A DNA stretch of 64,000 nucleotides from Rhodoblastus sp. 17X3 (GCF_030056575.1 NZ_JASHHX010000002.1:124001-188000), one strand, 5' to 3'. Positions 46,101 through 54,839 are shown, counted from the first letter of the stretch. Notes: generated from the sequence alone by a model not told the origin. Made by a program: numbers and translations.

Positions 46101-47466
46101 CGCCGAGCGCGGCGTCGAGGCCGGTGTCGCTGAAGCTCAGGTCCTCGCCGGCGGCGTCGGCGGCGAAATCGACGCGGGTCGCCGCGTCGGTCGCGGGGCC
46201 ATCGGGCCGCGCCGTCGCCTTCGCGTCGAATCGCCCGATCCGCCCGGCGGGAGCGGTCGCGTCCGCGACATGGAGCTTCGCATCCAGCTTGGGCGCGAGC
46301 AGAGGTCCGGCGGCGTCAAGCTGGAAATCGAGCGCGCCGATTTCGGCGCCCCCGGCATGGGCGGCGCCGCCGTCGTCATTGCGGGCGCGGAGCGTGACAT
46401 GGCCGTCGAGCATCTGATCTGCGCCGAGCCGGCCATTGGCCTCGAGCTGGGCCTGTTTTGCCATGATCTGGAATTTGTCGAGGCCATAGGAGCCGTCGGC
46501 GCCAAACAGCGCCGCGCCCGCGAGTTTGGTCTGGCCCTGGAACACCGGCCCGAGCCAGGGCGGCAGCAATTTCTCGATGGCGCCGTCGAGGTCGAGCGTC
46601 AGGGCGCGCGCGGCGTCGCGCCGGTCGAGCCGCGCGCCGCCGCCGACCGAGGCCAGCGGCCCGGCGGAGAATTGCAGCTGCGCCTGAAAGGCGTCGAGCG
46701 GTCCCGCGCCCTTGAGATCGAGATCGACCGGCGGCAGTCCCTCAAGCCGCGCGGCATGGGCGATCAGGCCGCCCGCCGGCTCATGGGTGGCGGCGTTGAT
46801 CTTCAGCAGGGTGGATTTCGGCTCATAGGAAAGGCTCAGGCCGAGGGCGCCGGGCGCGTCCTGCCGTTTCAGGTCGAAGACGAGATCGAGACCGTCGGAG
46901 GGGCGGCCGAGGCTGGCGTGGCCCTTCGCGCCCAGCCGCGCCGCGACGCCGATGACGTCCTCGCCGAGGTCGAGCTGGGCGAGGGAAAAGGAATCGATCG
47001 CGACTTTGATCGGCAGGCTCGGCGCCGAGAAGCCGGAGGAAGGCGCGGAGTCGCCTGGCGCAGCCTCGGGCGCCGCAGCCGGGATGGGCCGGCGCAGCAG
47101 TTCCAGATGGCCGATCTCGAGATTGCGGACGATCAGTTGTCCCAGCAGCAGCGCGCTGCGTGTCCAGACGATGCGCGCCCGGTCGAGCCTGAGCCAGGGG
47201 CCTTGCTCGTCGGAAATCACGACGTCGCGGATGACAGCGTCGGAGGAGAGCGGGCCGTCCACGGCGCCGATGGAGATTTTCATGCCCGGCGTGGACAAGA
47301 CGTTTTCGATTGCGGTGGCGAGGAGGCCCTTCTGGTCGTCGCCGGAGACTCCCGTCAAATGGTCGCCGGGGCGCGCGAAATAAAGCAGGCCGGCGTAGAT
47401 CCCGCCGCCGATCAGGGCCAGAAGAAGCACGGCGACGCCGAGATATCGCAGCAAGCGCGCCATCAA
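43105..47466 (-). CDS. tamB: Translocation and assembly module protein TamB
   Basis: 1,453 residues. A single N-terminal membrane anchor (YLGVAVLLLALIGGGIYAGL) precedes a very long beta-helical periplasmic stretch with repeats of hydrophobic and glycine/aspartate residues. The conserved C-terminal DUF490 domain ends QVQGEAAADGSTSAGVATQW-type (VQGEAAADGSTSAGVA then TQWEY), with ITRNVTIGVQTGTKPADNGV before it. It spans the periplasm and supports outer-membrane protein insertion and phospholipid transport with TamA. The ATG overlaps the tamA stop by four bases. Confidence 0.92.
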   Translation of the reverse strand: MMARLLRYLGVAVLLLALIGGGIYAGLLYFARPGDHLTGVSGDDQKGLLATAIENVLSTPGMKISIGAVDGPLSSDAVIRDVVISDEQGPWLRLDRARIVWTRSALLLGQLIVRNLEIGHLELLRRPIPAAAPEAAPGDSAPSSGFSAPSLPIKVAIDSFSLAQLDLGEDVIGVAARLGAKGHASLGRPSDGLDLVFDLKRQDAPGALGLSLSYEPKSTLLKINAATHEPAGGLIAHAARLEGLPPVDLDLKGAGPLDAFQAQLQFSAGPLASVGGGARLDRRDAARALTLDLDGAIEKLLPPWLGPVFQGQTKLAGAALFGADGSYGLDKFQIMAKQAQLEANGRLGADQMLDGHVTLRARNDDGGAAHAGGAEIGALDFQLDAAGPLLAPKLDAKLHVADATAPAGRIGRFDAKATARPDGPATDAATRVDFAADAAGEDLSFSDTGLDAALGGKLALTLRARAAPSGDADVSVAKLATGAGEFEASGAFGLNLLKGRVAFAAPDLGRFAALAKTALAGSFKGSLDLSGAPAQGRIDAKVAATGEKLATGIDAADAMIGGKAEIAGALGKSVDGFHFDGLTLSTPNVTARLDGQATRATADVNFAADAPDLGRLSSDVTGRAKAQGRLTGSLAHPDAAITLALSDVRSMGRAIPRLNVDVAARDLVAAPSARIALDGIVSGKPAKGALNVARDAQSVWRLVADHLSLGSVAIAGSGALTAGKFLDGALTLRADDLDDLSPLALQKLAGRLDGQFTFSSEGGKQSGAIQIKASGLRGAQASLERLDLDARASDLYGAPKLDANAALDRATFAGESIPRLRFTSKAAGDASEFNLSTEARGIQVESRGRLFASTPLRVELGAFEARGAGQRLTLAGPARFAFPAGGVEIRGFALASGAGRLNVDGTAGETLDLNISARALPLALARLAAPDLALDGALDASARIAGKASAPVGDWRLELARLSAPPLRAAGLPAVALKASGRLQGGRTSLNAALSLPRGGSAQADGFLPLDPAGAMDLTIRAALDAAVANVAMAAGGQTVRGRLTIDAHAQGSPQNPQLSGSANLANGAFDDPLAGIRFDQIAASLRARGDEVVVERFTAATRGGGTLGVAGSFRVAPDAGFPASLRVTGQRAELVSNDYVTAVANLALDLSGPLARRPRIGGKIAFDSIDVRVPDRIPSSSRPLENTVQVDPTPAARARLALETQRKAKQARRGAPRPAFNADLNIAVSAPSRIFVRGHGMDAELGGDLTVTGDLTAPVTHGAFQLRRGAFTLAGKRLSFNRGNVFFAGGTIPQLDFAAQTSAGDVTATIAITGPADQPVFAFSSSPELPQDEVISRLLFASASGGLTPIQALQLAQTVAEFSGNGGPGVLERMRRQLGVDSLDVQFGPDGNPRLGASRYITRNVTIGVQTGTKPADNGVTLGVDVTRRLRVQGEAAADGSTSAGVATQWEY

Positions 47467-49406
47467 TAGGCCTGTCCTATGCCGACGTAAAACGCCATGG
47501 AGGGCTCGCCCGATTGCCGTTGCAGCGGGAAGGCGACATCGACGCGGAACGGTCCGAAGCCCGTGTAATAGCGAAGGCCGAGGCCGACCGCATAGCGCAT
47601 CTGCGTGAAATCCGGGAATGACGTCGCATAGGCGTCGCCCGCGTCCACAAAGGGCACGATTCCGATATCGTCCGTGACCTTGATGCGCGCCTCCATCGAG
47701 GCCTCGAACAGGCTCTGGCCGCCGATGGGCTGGCCATTGGCGCCGAGGGGGGCGAGCGAGCGATAGGCGTAGCCGCGCACCGAGCCGCCGCCGCCCGCGA
47801 AGAAGCGCCTCGTGTCCGGAATGTCTAGAATATCGGCTCCGCCGCCCGCGCCCAGCCCGATGCGGCCGGCGATGATGTAGCGGCTGTCCTCGTCGATGGA
47901 ATAATAGGTCGAGGCCTGCGCCTTGCCCTGAAACAGATTGATCGAGGAGCCGAAGAAGCGCGGATAGGCGCCGCCGGTGGCGAGCACGCGCACGCCGCGG
48001 TGCGGGTCGAGCGGGTTGTCCGTGGTGTCATAGCGCAGGCCGACCGAGACGCCGGACAGGAAATAATTGGTCTTGCCGAAGGAGTCCTGCGACGTCCCGC
48101 GCTCGACCTCCCAGCCGCCCTGCGCGGAAAAGGTCTCGTCGAACCGATGCCGGATATATTGGCTGACGTTGAAATATTCGGCCTGATAGCTGGTGGTGAC
48201 CTCGCGCGCCAGAGTGACGTCGGCGAGGTAATCGTTTCGCGTGCCCCACAGCGCCGGCTTGATGAAATTGGCGTTGAACCGTCCGATCATGCGGTTGGGA
48301 TCGAACCAGTCCCGGGTGTTGGAATTATAGGTCGTTTCCTGCGAATAGCCGACCAGGCCGCTGAGCCGCAGCCTTTCGCCCCCGCCGAACAGGTTGCGCG
48401 CGGTCCAGTCCGCCCGCGCGGAGGGGCCGTCGATGCTGGAATATTGCGCCGCCGCGCTCACCGCATATTTCTTGCGCTCATCGATCTGCGCGGTGATCGG
48501 GAGATTGCCGTCGCGGTCGAGATGATCGGATTCCAGAATGCGCGTCGAGCCGATCGCCTCGATCTGCGCAAGAGACCTGCGCATCGCCGCGATTTTTTCC
48601 GGCGAATAGGGGTCGCCGGGCTCGACATAAATGAAGGAGCGCACCACGCGCGGATCGAGGTCGCGGGCGCCCGTGATCGTAACCTCGCCAAATCCGGCTT
48701 TCGGCCCGGAATCAACCTTCACCAGCAGATCGACGGTCTGGCTGTCGTGGAGGACGGCGGCCTGGGCGAGATCGACCTTGGCGAAGGGATGCGAGGTCGC
48801 GCGGATCGCGTCGGCGAGGCGCGCCTGCATGTCGCGGACGGCGTTGGCGCGGGCGGGGTCGCCGCTGGCCAGTTTCAACACCCGCGGTTTGGCGATCTCG
48901 GGGTCTATGGGCGCGCCTGTCTGGGCGTCGACGATTTTGATCGCGCCAATGTGGTAGAGCGCGCCGGGATGGATTTCGAGCCGGATCGTCACGACGCTTC
49001 GGCCACGCGCGGATTCCGCTGCGCGGGCGGCGGCGTCAAGTCCCGCGCCTCCCATTTCGATGGCGTGGCCGTCGATGATCGCGCGCGCGGAGGCGTCGTA
49101 ATAGCCCTGCGCCCAGAGAGCATCGACCAGACGCGGCAGATCGGCGGAGGCGCGCCGCGCGAGGCCCTCGCCGCTTTCCGGCGGGTCCTGGCGCAGGCGG
49201 TAAAGATTGGACGCTCCTTGCAGCACGTCCTTCAGCGAGTCGTCCGGCGTGACGAATTCGACTGAATAAGAGACAGCGTCGGGGCGCGGGGCGGGGGGCG
49301 CGTCGGAGCCTCCAAACAGGCCGAAGAACCAGTCGGCGCGCGCGGGCGCCGAGAGCGTCGCCCCCGTGAGTAATCCAATCAAGAGGACGCTGCCAAACCG
49401 GCTCAT
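47463..49406 (-). CDS. tamA: Translocation and assembly module protein TamA (BamA family)
   Basis: 647 residues. A signal peptide (SVLLIGLLTGATLSAPARA) is followed by three POTRA domains (to about residue 300) and a sixteen-stranded Omp85 barrel with the conserved GGGGSVRGYAYRSLAPLG loop (VRGF-like VRGY). The chain ends in an aromatic residue (IGQAY). It inserts certain outer-membrane proteins together with TamB, encoded directly downstream. The pair forms one operon. Confidence 0.92.
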   Translation of the reverse strand: MSRFGSVLLIGLLTGATLSAPARADWFFGLFGGSDAPPAPRPDAVSYSVEFVTPDDSLKDVLQGASNLYRLRQDPPESGEGLARRASADLPRLVDALWAQGYYDASARAIIDGHAIEMGGAGLDAAARAAESARGRSVVTIRLEIHPGALYHIGAIKIVDAQTGAPIDPEIAKPRVLKLASGDPARANAVRDMQARLADAIRATSHPFAKVDLAQAAVLHDSQTVDLLVKVDSGPKAGFGEVTITGARDLDPRVVRSFIYVEPGDPYSPEKIAAMRRSLAQIEAIGSTRILESDHLDRDGNLPITAQIDERKKYAVSAAAQYSSIDGPSARADWTARNLFGGGERLRLSGLVGYSQETTYNSNTRDWFDPNRMIGRFNANFIKPALWGTRNDYLADVTLAREVTTSYQAEYFNVSQYIRHRFDETFSAQGGWEVERGTSQDSFGKTNYFLSGVSVGLRYDTTDNPLDPHRGVRVLATGGAYPRFFGSSINLFQGKAQASTYYSIDEDSRYIIAGRIGLGAGGGADILDIPDTRRFFAGGGGSVRGYAYRSLAPLGANGQPIGGQSLFEASMEARIKVTDDIGIVPFVDAGDAYATSFPDFTQMRYAVGLGLRYYTGFGPFRVDVAFPLQRQSGEPSMAFYVGIGQAY

Positions 49407-49595
49407 TAAGGAACTGCTTCAAGGCCGGCCGAATGTCCGGGGGGCAATTATCTCCAACTATCTTAAATCGGCGTTTCTTTCAAAGCGATTGGCAAAGGGA
49501 CTGCGCGCGCCTCCACCCGGTCGAAGTGGAACCGAATATCAACCCTATTGCCCTAACAGGACGTCTCACGGCGCCATTGCCGTCGGGAGAGTACG

Positions 49596-49931
49596 ATGCT
49601 GCCGAATAGTGTGACGACCGCGCTGGAGTTGCCGGGTTACCGCGTGGTCCGAAATATCGGGATCGTGCGCGGAATCACGGTCCGCTCGCGTTCCGTCGTT
49701 GGAAATATCGCCGGCGCGTTCCAGATATTCTTTGGCGGGAATATCTCGGTCTATACCAATCTCTGCGAGCGCGCGCGCACGGAAGCCTATGAAATGATGT
49801 GCGAACACGCCGACGCCGTCGGCGCCAACGCGATCCTGATGATGCGCTACGACGCCAATGAAATCCTCAGCGGCGTCACCGAAGTCATCTGCTACGGGAC
49901 GGCGGTTGTCGTCGAGGAGGAGGCGACATGA
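49596..49931 (+). CDS. YbjQ/UPF0145 family protein
   Basis: 111 residues, normal length. Family blocks: LELPGYRVVRNIGIVRGITV, ERARTEAYEMMCEHADAVGA and NAILMMRYDANEI. The family forms pentamers and is annotated as heavy-metal-binding, though the role is uncertain. GGGAGAG precedes the ATG. It overlaps the next gene by four bases (ATGA). Confidence 0.85.
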   Translation: MLPNSVTTALELPGYRVVRNIGIVRGITVRSRSVVGNIAGAFQIFFGGNISVYTNLCERARTEAYEMMCEHADAVGANAILMMRYDANEILSGVTEVICYGTAVVVEEEAT

Positions 49932-50140
49932 ACTGGACGGTTCCCGCCGGTTTCGGCCTTTTCCTGGTCGGCGCGATTGTCGCGCTGATTCAGCTCTGGC
50001 TTCGGGTTCTTGATCCCGAGATATTCATGAAGACGATGATCACCCTCGGCGTGCTGCTGGCGCTGGTCGTCGCCTGGGGACTCGTCCTGCGCGAGCGGCG
50101 CGATGCGGCCCGGCTGAAGGACAAGAGCCGGCTCGACTAG
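49928..50140 (+). CDS. Small membrane protein coupled to the YbjQ gene
   Basis: 70 residues with two membrane segments (GFGLFLVGAIVALIQLWL; TMITLGVLLALVVAWGLVL) and a charged tail. The start overlaps the YbjQ stop, so the two are translated together. I recognise no family. It ends 11 bases before the convergent EamA gene. Confidence 0.65.
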   Translation: MNWTVPAGFGLFLVGAIVALIQLWLRVLDPEIFMKTMITLGVLLALVVAWGLVLRERRDAARLKDKSRLD

Positions 50141-50151
50141 GACCCGACGCG

Positions 50152-51222
50152 TCAGGAATGGTCGTGGCGGTGATGCAGGTCCGGAAAGTGCGGATGGGAA
50201 TGGACCAGCCGCTGATGCCTATGACGATGGGAATGCGGCTCGACGACAACTTCGCCGTCATGCCTGTGCCGGTGGTGCGCGTCATGCACATGGCTGTGCT
50301 CGTGCTCCAGCGGTTCATGGTCATGCTCGTGCTCATGCCGTTCGGCCAGATGAAGCCAGACGCCGAAGCCCATCAAGGCGCCCGCGACAAGCAGGCTCGG
50401 CGTGGCCGGCTCGCGCAGAAGCAGGATGGCGGCGACAGCGCCGATGAAGGGGGCGAGCGAGAAATAGGCGCCCGCGCGCGCGGTCCCCAGATGACGCAAG
50501 GCCAGAATGAACAGCACGAGACTGATGCCCACGCCGAAAAATCCAAGCGTGGCGGCGGCGGCGACCGGCCCCGGTCCCGACAGGTCTGCGCCGCGCGCCA
50601 GCGCCACGGCGCAATTGACCGAACCCGCCGCAAGTCCCTTGATCGCCGCGATCGCCACGGGATCGGCCGAAGACAATTTGCGCGTGAGATTATTGTCGAC
50701 GCCCCAGGCGAGGCAGGCGCCTGCGATCAGCAATGCGCCTTTGTCCAGCGACACGCCCGCGCCGTTCCATGACAGCACAACGGCGCCGGCCAGGATCGCC
50801 ATCGCCCCGGCGAACAGACGCGCGTCGACATTTTCGCGAAAGACGATCCAGGCGATGGCCATGGTCGCCAGACCTTCGAGATTGAGCAGCAGCGAACCAT
50901 TGGCGGCGCTGGTCGATTGCAGGCCCGTCATCAGCAGCAGCGGGCCGATCAGGCCGCCCGCGAGGACGACCGCCGCGAGCCACGGCAAATCGGGCCGCCG
51001 CAGCGGCGCCTCGGCTCCGGGCAGGTCGATCGCGCGCCGACCGAAATTGACCGCCGCAAGGCCGAGGCCCGCGCCGAGATAAAGCACGCCCGCCAGCAAT
51101 TGCGGATCGAACCGGTCGAGCAGCAGTTTACTGAGCGGCGCGGTCAATCCGAACAGCAATGCGGAGCCGAAGGCGAACGCCGCTCCCGGCCAAAGGCGGG
51201 AATGAGAATGAAGGCCAGACAT
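50152..51222 (-). CDS. EamA/DMT-family transporter with a histidine-rich C-terminal tail
   Basis: 356 residues from the ATG at 51222 (AAGG upstream). Ten membrane segments of two EamA repeats are visible (AAFAFGSALLFGLTAPLSKL; GALLIAGACLAWGVDNNLTR; AAAATLGFFGVGISLVLFIL). The last 65 residues are extraordinarily rich in histidine, with about two dozen His among Glu, Asp and Arg (HEHEHDHEPLEHEHSHVHDA). Such tails bind nickel, cobalt or zinc. The carrier may export or sense a transition metal rather than the metabolites usual for this family; this is inference. The N-terminus also starts SGLHSHSRLW. It is monocistronic. Confidence 0.82.
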   Translation of the reverse strand: MSGLHSHSRLWPGAAFAFGSALLFGLTAPLSKLLLDRFDPQLLAGVLYLGAGLGLAAVNFGRRAIDLPGAEAPLRRPDLPWLAAVVLAGGLIGPLLLMTGLQSTSAANGSLLLNLEGLATMAIAWIVFRENVDARLFAGAMAILAGAVVLSWNGAGVSLDKGALLIAGACLAWGVDNNLTRKLSSADPVAIAAIKGLAAGSVNCAVALARGADLSGPGPVAAAATLGFFGVGISLVLFILALRHLGTARAGAYFSLAPFIGAVAAILLLREPATPSLLVAGALMGFGVWLHLAERHEHEHDHEPLEHEHSHVHDAHHRHRHDGEVVVEPHSHRHRHQRLVHSHPHFPDLHHRHDHS

Positions 51223-51361
51223 AACGCCTTTTACCACTGCGCAGGCGATGGCGGCCAAAATTGGATCTGTTGGCCGTGCAAACGGGGTCGCTCGGCAGCG
51301 CCAACAATCATCGAAATGCCAGCGGCCTCGCCGTCGATCAGATAAAACCCAGATCGCAAAA

Positions 51362-51673
51362 TCAAGCCGCGCAGGAGATGCATTTGGTCGCTGTCGGAAG
51401 CGCCTTCAGACGTTTCGGGTCGATGAGCTCCCCGCATTGCGCGCAGACGCCGTAGGTTCCTTCAGCGAGCCGATTCAGTGCGTCTCGAATCTGGCCGATC
51501 TCCTGAAGCTTGGACTTCTCTATGCCTTCGAGCGCGTCCTGATCCTCGAGTTTCGTGGCCTGCTCTTCCCAACCGGCGGGCAGCGCGCTGCGCAATTCGC
51601 TGTCGATGTCGGCGACATTGCCCAGCAGTTCCGCCAGACGGCGCTGAAGCGCTTTCTCGATGTCCTTGTTCAT
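51362..51673 (-). CDS. DksA/TraR-family zinc-finger protein
   Basis: 103 residues. A helical N-terminal coiled-coil part (IEKALQRRLAELLGNVADID) precedes the four-cysteine zinc site CAQCGELIDPKRLKALPTAT followed by KCISC. DksA-type proteins bind the secondary channel of RNA polymerase; this one is shorter than DksA and lacks its longer coiled coil, so a TraR-like role is more likely. The gene stands alone upstream (on the minus strand) of the tail region before the EamA gene. Confidence 0.85.
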   Translation of the reverse strand: MNKDIEKALQRRLAELLGNVADIDSELRSALPAGWEEQATKLEDQDALEGIEKSKLQEIGQIRDALNRLAEGTYGVCAQCGELIDPKRLKALPTATKCISCAA

Positions 51674-51879
51674 TTCTACCGCTCCAGGTCACATATCGAA
51701 TGGCTGATCAGGTTATTCTTAACCTGAGTCCTGGGCCGCCGCCATTCGCAATGGAGAGAAACCAGCGGAGACGCCCGGCGCCCTGTGAAGGTCAAAGCTG
51801 CCTTGGTTGGGGACCGGCGCGCGCGAAAGCTTGGCGCTGCCGCGTCTAAGAACCAACTGTCTAATTTCATTGGTTTAAT

Positions 51880-51953
51880 TGGCTGGGAGACCTGGATTCG
51901 AACCAAGATTAACGGAGTCAGAGTCCGCTGTTCTACCGTTGAACTATCTCCCA
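51880..51953 (-). tRNA. tRNA-Gln (anticodon CTG)
   Basis: The minus strand folds as a cloverleaf: acceptor stem TGGGAGA/TCTCCCA, anticodon stem GCGGA/TCCGT with loop CTCTGAC (anticodon CTG), and T-arm with GGTTCGAATCC. The 3' CCA is encoded (51880-51882). The remaining sequence of 51674-52143 shows no other gene. Confidence 0.93.
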
Positions 51954-52143
51954 CCGGGCGCGCAGCCAAGCTGGACTTCACATAACGAAACGTCCGTTGG
52001 AACGCAACCCCCGATTTGCGTCCTGCAGGGGGCGCTTTTGCAGGGCGGGCCTGTGTTTTCCACATAATTCCCTTGTCTGCCAGCTTGTCGGGGCTTTATG
52101 CTGCCGCGTTGACCAGTAGCGCGCAGAGACGCGGGGAGGAAGA

Positions 52144-53229
52144 GTGCCGTCAGCTGACGCGACACGAGCCGAGCGTTCCGACGGCCAGTCGGCGACTCTG
52201 CCGCGGTTCTCCGCCGGCGGAGGGCCTTCGCTCGCGCGGCGCACGGCGACCTATGCGGCGCTCGATCTCGGCACGAATAATTGCCGCCTGCTGGTCGCGC
52301 GGCCCGTCTGCGACCCAGAAAATCCCTTTGGCGAAAGTTTTCGCATCGTCGACGCCTTTTCGCGAATCGTCCGCCTCGGGGAGGGGCTGAGCCAGAGCGG
52401 GCAGCTCTCGGAGGCGGCGATTCGGCGCACCATCGACGCCTTGCTGGTCTGCCGGGACAAGATGGCCGCGCGCGGCGTCACGCGCTCCCGCCTCATCGCC
52501 ACGGAGGCCTGCCGCGCGGCGGCGAATGGCGCGGAATTCATCAACCGGGTGCAGGACAGCACGGGGCTGGCGCTCGAAGTCATCAGCCGTGAGACCGAGG
52601 CGCGACTTGCCGCCGAGGGCTGCGCCTCGCTGGCCGATTCTGCGGCCAAGAGCGTGGTGCTGTTCGATATCGGCGGTGGTTCCTCCGAAATCGTCTGGCT
52701 CGCCGCTGGAGCGGGAATCCCCGGCGCCGACAGGGTGCGGCACTGGACCTCGCTTCAGCTTGGCGTGGTGACGCTGGCGGAGCGATTCGGCGGCGCCGAC
52801 GTCACTTATGCGCAATTCGCCGCCATGACCGATCTGGTCGTCTCTGAATTGCAGCAATTTCTCGCCTCGGCCTCCAAGGAAGAGCGGTGCAACCGCTTCC
52901 ATCTGCTTGGAACCTCGGGCACCGTCACGACCCTTGCGGGCGTTCATCTCAATTTGCCGCGCTATGACCGGCGCCGCGTCGACGGACTCTGGATGTCCCA
53001 CGCGGAAATCGACGCGGTCATGAATCGCTTGCGCCGCATGTCCTTTGCGGAGCGTTCGCGCAATTCCTGCATTGGCCCGGACCGCGCCGACCTTGTTCTG
53101 GCTGGTTGCGCGATTCTCGAGGGAATCCGCCGCTGTTTTCCTTCCGAGCGGATACGTATCGCCGATCGCGGCTTGCGCGAGGGCATCCTGCTGGAGCTGA
53201 TGCGGGCGGATCGCTCCTTCGCTTTTTGA
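52144..53229 (+). CDS. ppx: Exopolyphosphatase / pppGpp phosphatase family protein
   Basis: 361 residues from a GTG at 52144 with GGGGAGGAAGA directly upstream. The ASKHA phosphate loops are present: YAALDLGTNNCRLLVA near residue 38, VVLFDIGGGSSEIVWL, and LGTSGTVTTLAGVHL. Ppx/GppA enzymes release phosphate from polyphosphate or convert pppGpp to ppGpp; sequence does not decide between them. The gene precedes rlmE on the same strand by 69 bases, an order common in alphaproteobacteria. The N-terminal 30 residues are extra and probably disordered. Confidence 0.87.
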   Translation: MPSADATRAERSDGQSATLPRFSAGGGPSLARRTATYAALDLGTNNCRLLVARPVCDPENPFGESFRIVDAFSRIVRLGEGLSQSGQLSEAAIRRTIDALLVCRDKMAARGVTRSRLIATEACRAAANGAEFINRVQDSTGLALEVISRETEARLAAEGCASLADSAAKSVVLFDIGGGSSEIVWLAAGAGIPGADRVRHWTSLQLGVVTLAERFGGADVTYAQFAAMTDLVVSELQQFLASASKEERCNRFHLLGTSGTVTTLAGVHLNLPRYDRRRVDGLWMSHAEIDAVMNRLRRMSFAERSRNSCIGPDRADLVLAGCAILEGIRRCFPSERIRIADRGLREGILLELMRADRSFAF

Positions 53230-53298
53230 TCGCGGCGCTGTTCATCCGGAGCTTTTGCGTTTACGGGAGGGCGATCTCGCGCAAAAGGGCGGTGGAAC

Positions 53299-54000
53299 GT
53301 GAAAACGACAAAGAGCCCCGGCGGACCGGGTGGCCGTGAACTCAAGACGCGGGTCAAGACCGCCCGCAAGCGCACACTCTCCTCCACGCTTTGGCTTCAA
53401 CGCCAGTTGAACGACCCCTATGTCGTACGCGCCAAGCGCGAGGGCTGGCGCTCCCGCGCGGCCTATAAACTGCTCGAAATCGACGAAAAGCACCATTTGC
53501 TTCAGCCGGGCCAGCGGATCGTCGATCTTGGCGCGGCGCCGGGCGGCTGGTCCCAGGCGGCGGCGAAGAAGGTCGGCTCGGCTCATGGGCATGGCAAGGT
53601 GGTCGGGATCGACCTGCTCGACATCGAACCCATTGCCGGCGTCGAATTCGCCGTGCAGGATTTTCTGGCGCCGGAAGCCCCGGATTTGCTCAAGACGATG
53701 CTGGGCGGAGAGGCCGATGGCGTCATTTCCGACATGGCGGCCAACACCACGGGTCACAAGAAGACCGATCATCTGCGGATCGTGCATCTGGGCGAACTGG
53801 CGGCGGAATTCGCCGGCGAGGTGCTCAAGCCGGGCGGTTATTTTTTATGCAAGCTGTTTCAGGGCGGGGAAACGGGCGAACTGGTCGCGCGGCTCAAGCG
53901 CGATTATGCCGTCGTGCGCCATATCAAGCCGAATTCCAGCCGCGCCGATTCCTCGGAGCTTTACGTTCTTGCGACCGGTTTCCGCGCGAAAGCGACATGA
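53299..54000 (+). CDS. rlmE: 23S rRNA 2'-O-methyltransferase RlmE (FtsJ/RrmJ)
   Basis: 233 residues from a GTG. A basic N-terminus precedes the FtsJ domain: SRAAYKLLEIDEKH (catalytic Lys), IVDLGAAPGGWSQAA (SAM-binding), SDMAANTTGHKKTDH (catalytic Asp), FLCKLFQGGE (Lys) and SSELYVLATGF (Glu). All K-D-K-E residues are present. It methylates U2552 of 23S rRNA in the late ribosome. It is transcribed with the ppx/gppA gene. Confidence 0.92.
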   Translation: MKTTKSPGGPGGRELKTRVKTARKRTLSSTLWLQRQLNDPYVVRAKREGWRSRAAYKLLEIDEKHHLLQPGQRIVDLGAAPGGWSQAAAKKVGSAHGHGKVVGIDLLDIEPIAGVEFAVQDFLAPEAPDLLKTMLGGEADGVISDMAANTTGHKKTDHLRIVHLGELAAEFAGEVLKPGGYFLCKLFQGGETGELVARLKRDYAVVRHIKPNSSRADSSELYVLATGFRAKAT

Positions 54001-54027
54001 TCGCAAAATTGATTTGAACAAAAAAAA

Positions 54028-54051
54028 GAGCCCGGCCAATTGGCCGGGCTC
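54028..54051 (-). terminator. Rho-independent terminator of the Omp25-like gene
   Basis: A perfect 24-base palindrome (GAGCCCGGCCAA/TTGGCCGGGCTC). On the minus strand it is followed by TTTTTTTTGTTC, an 8-9 base U-tract. It lies 29 bases after the porin stop and also separates it from rlmE. Confidence 0.85.
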
Positions 54052-54080
54052 AATCGGGTTACCCCTGATCCTTACGGATC

Positions 54081-54839
54081 TCAGTACTTGGCGACGACCG
54101 GAGCCGGGGCGCTGAACAGATAAGCCAGGCCGACGCGGACGGTGTTGACCGAGGTCTGCTCGCGGATGGGGGTGAACGTGTTAACCAAGGCGCTCACGTT
54201 GTTGTTGCCGAAGTCGTAGTAACGATATTCGACGCGGCCAACCCAGTTCGGGGTGAAAGCGTATTCCACGCCGCCACCAATATCGAAGCCGGACAGGTCA
54301 GTATTCTTGGAGACCGAACCGATGAACAGGCCGCTCGGAGCAGCGCCCGACAGGGTCGCGCTGCCCTGAGCCCAGGCCGCGCCGCCAATGGCGTAGAACA
54401 GGGCGCGGTCATAGGCGACGCCGAGGCGGCCGTTGATCGAAGCCAGCCAGTTCGTCTGAACCTTCGCGGTGTAGACATTGGCGTCGCCAAGGACGTTGCT
54501 GCCAACCCACGACCAAGACTTCGAAGCCGACGAGCCCTGGAAGTCGCCTTCGAGGCCGATCACGAAGTTCTGGTTGATCTGGTAGTTATAGCCGACGTAG
54601 CCGCCGCCCATGACGCCCGAGGTGTCGAGGCTGTGAGAGTTCCAGCCGGTCCAGTCGGAGTGGAGCGAGGTGGAGCCGAACTGGCCGCCGATGTCCGCGC
54701 CGATGTAGAAGCCGGTCCAGGAGAAGACCGGGGTCGGAGCGATGTAGACCGGGGCTTCCTTGCGCGAGGGCAGGTCGGCGGCGAAGGCCGAGCCCGCCAG
54801 AGCCGCGAGAGCGACCGTGGAGAGAAGAAGATGACGCAT
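54081..54839 (-). CDS. Omp25/RopB-like outer-membrane barrel protein
   Basis: 252 residues from the ATG at 54839 with AAGGAAGG upstream. The signal peptide ends AGSAFAADLPSRKEAP. The eight-stranded barrel starts FSWTGFYIGADIGGQFGS and includes GYVGYNYQINQNFVIGLEGD, GVAYDRALFYAIGGAAWAQG and VEYAFTPNWVGRVEYRYYDF; it ends LAYLFSAPAPVVAKY. Such proteins are abundant surface proteins in Rhizobiales. Codon use is strongly biased toward C and G at third positions (for example AAG, GTC), suggesting high expression. A strong terminator follows. Confidence 0.9.
   Translation of the reverse strand: MRHLLLSTVALAALAGSAFAADLPSRKEAPVYIAPTPVFSWTGFYIGADIGGQFGSTSLHSDWTGWNSHSLDTSGVMGGGYVGYNYQINQNFVIGLEGDFQGSSASKSWSWVGSNVLGDANVYTAKVQTNWLASINGRLGVAYDRALFYAIGGAAWAQGSATLSGAAPSGLFIGSVSKNTDLSGFDIGGGVEYAFTPNWVGRVEYRYYDFGNNNVSALVNTFTPIREQTSVNTVRVGLAYLFSAPAPVVAKY

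Noticed and set aside
44302-47469. A plus-strand open frame of over 1,000 codons
   Set aside because: It mirrors tamB on the other strand. In GC-rich DNA the opposite frame stays open, and its protein is arginine- and glutamine-rich with no family.
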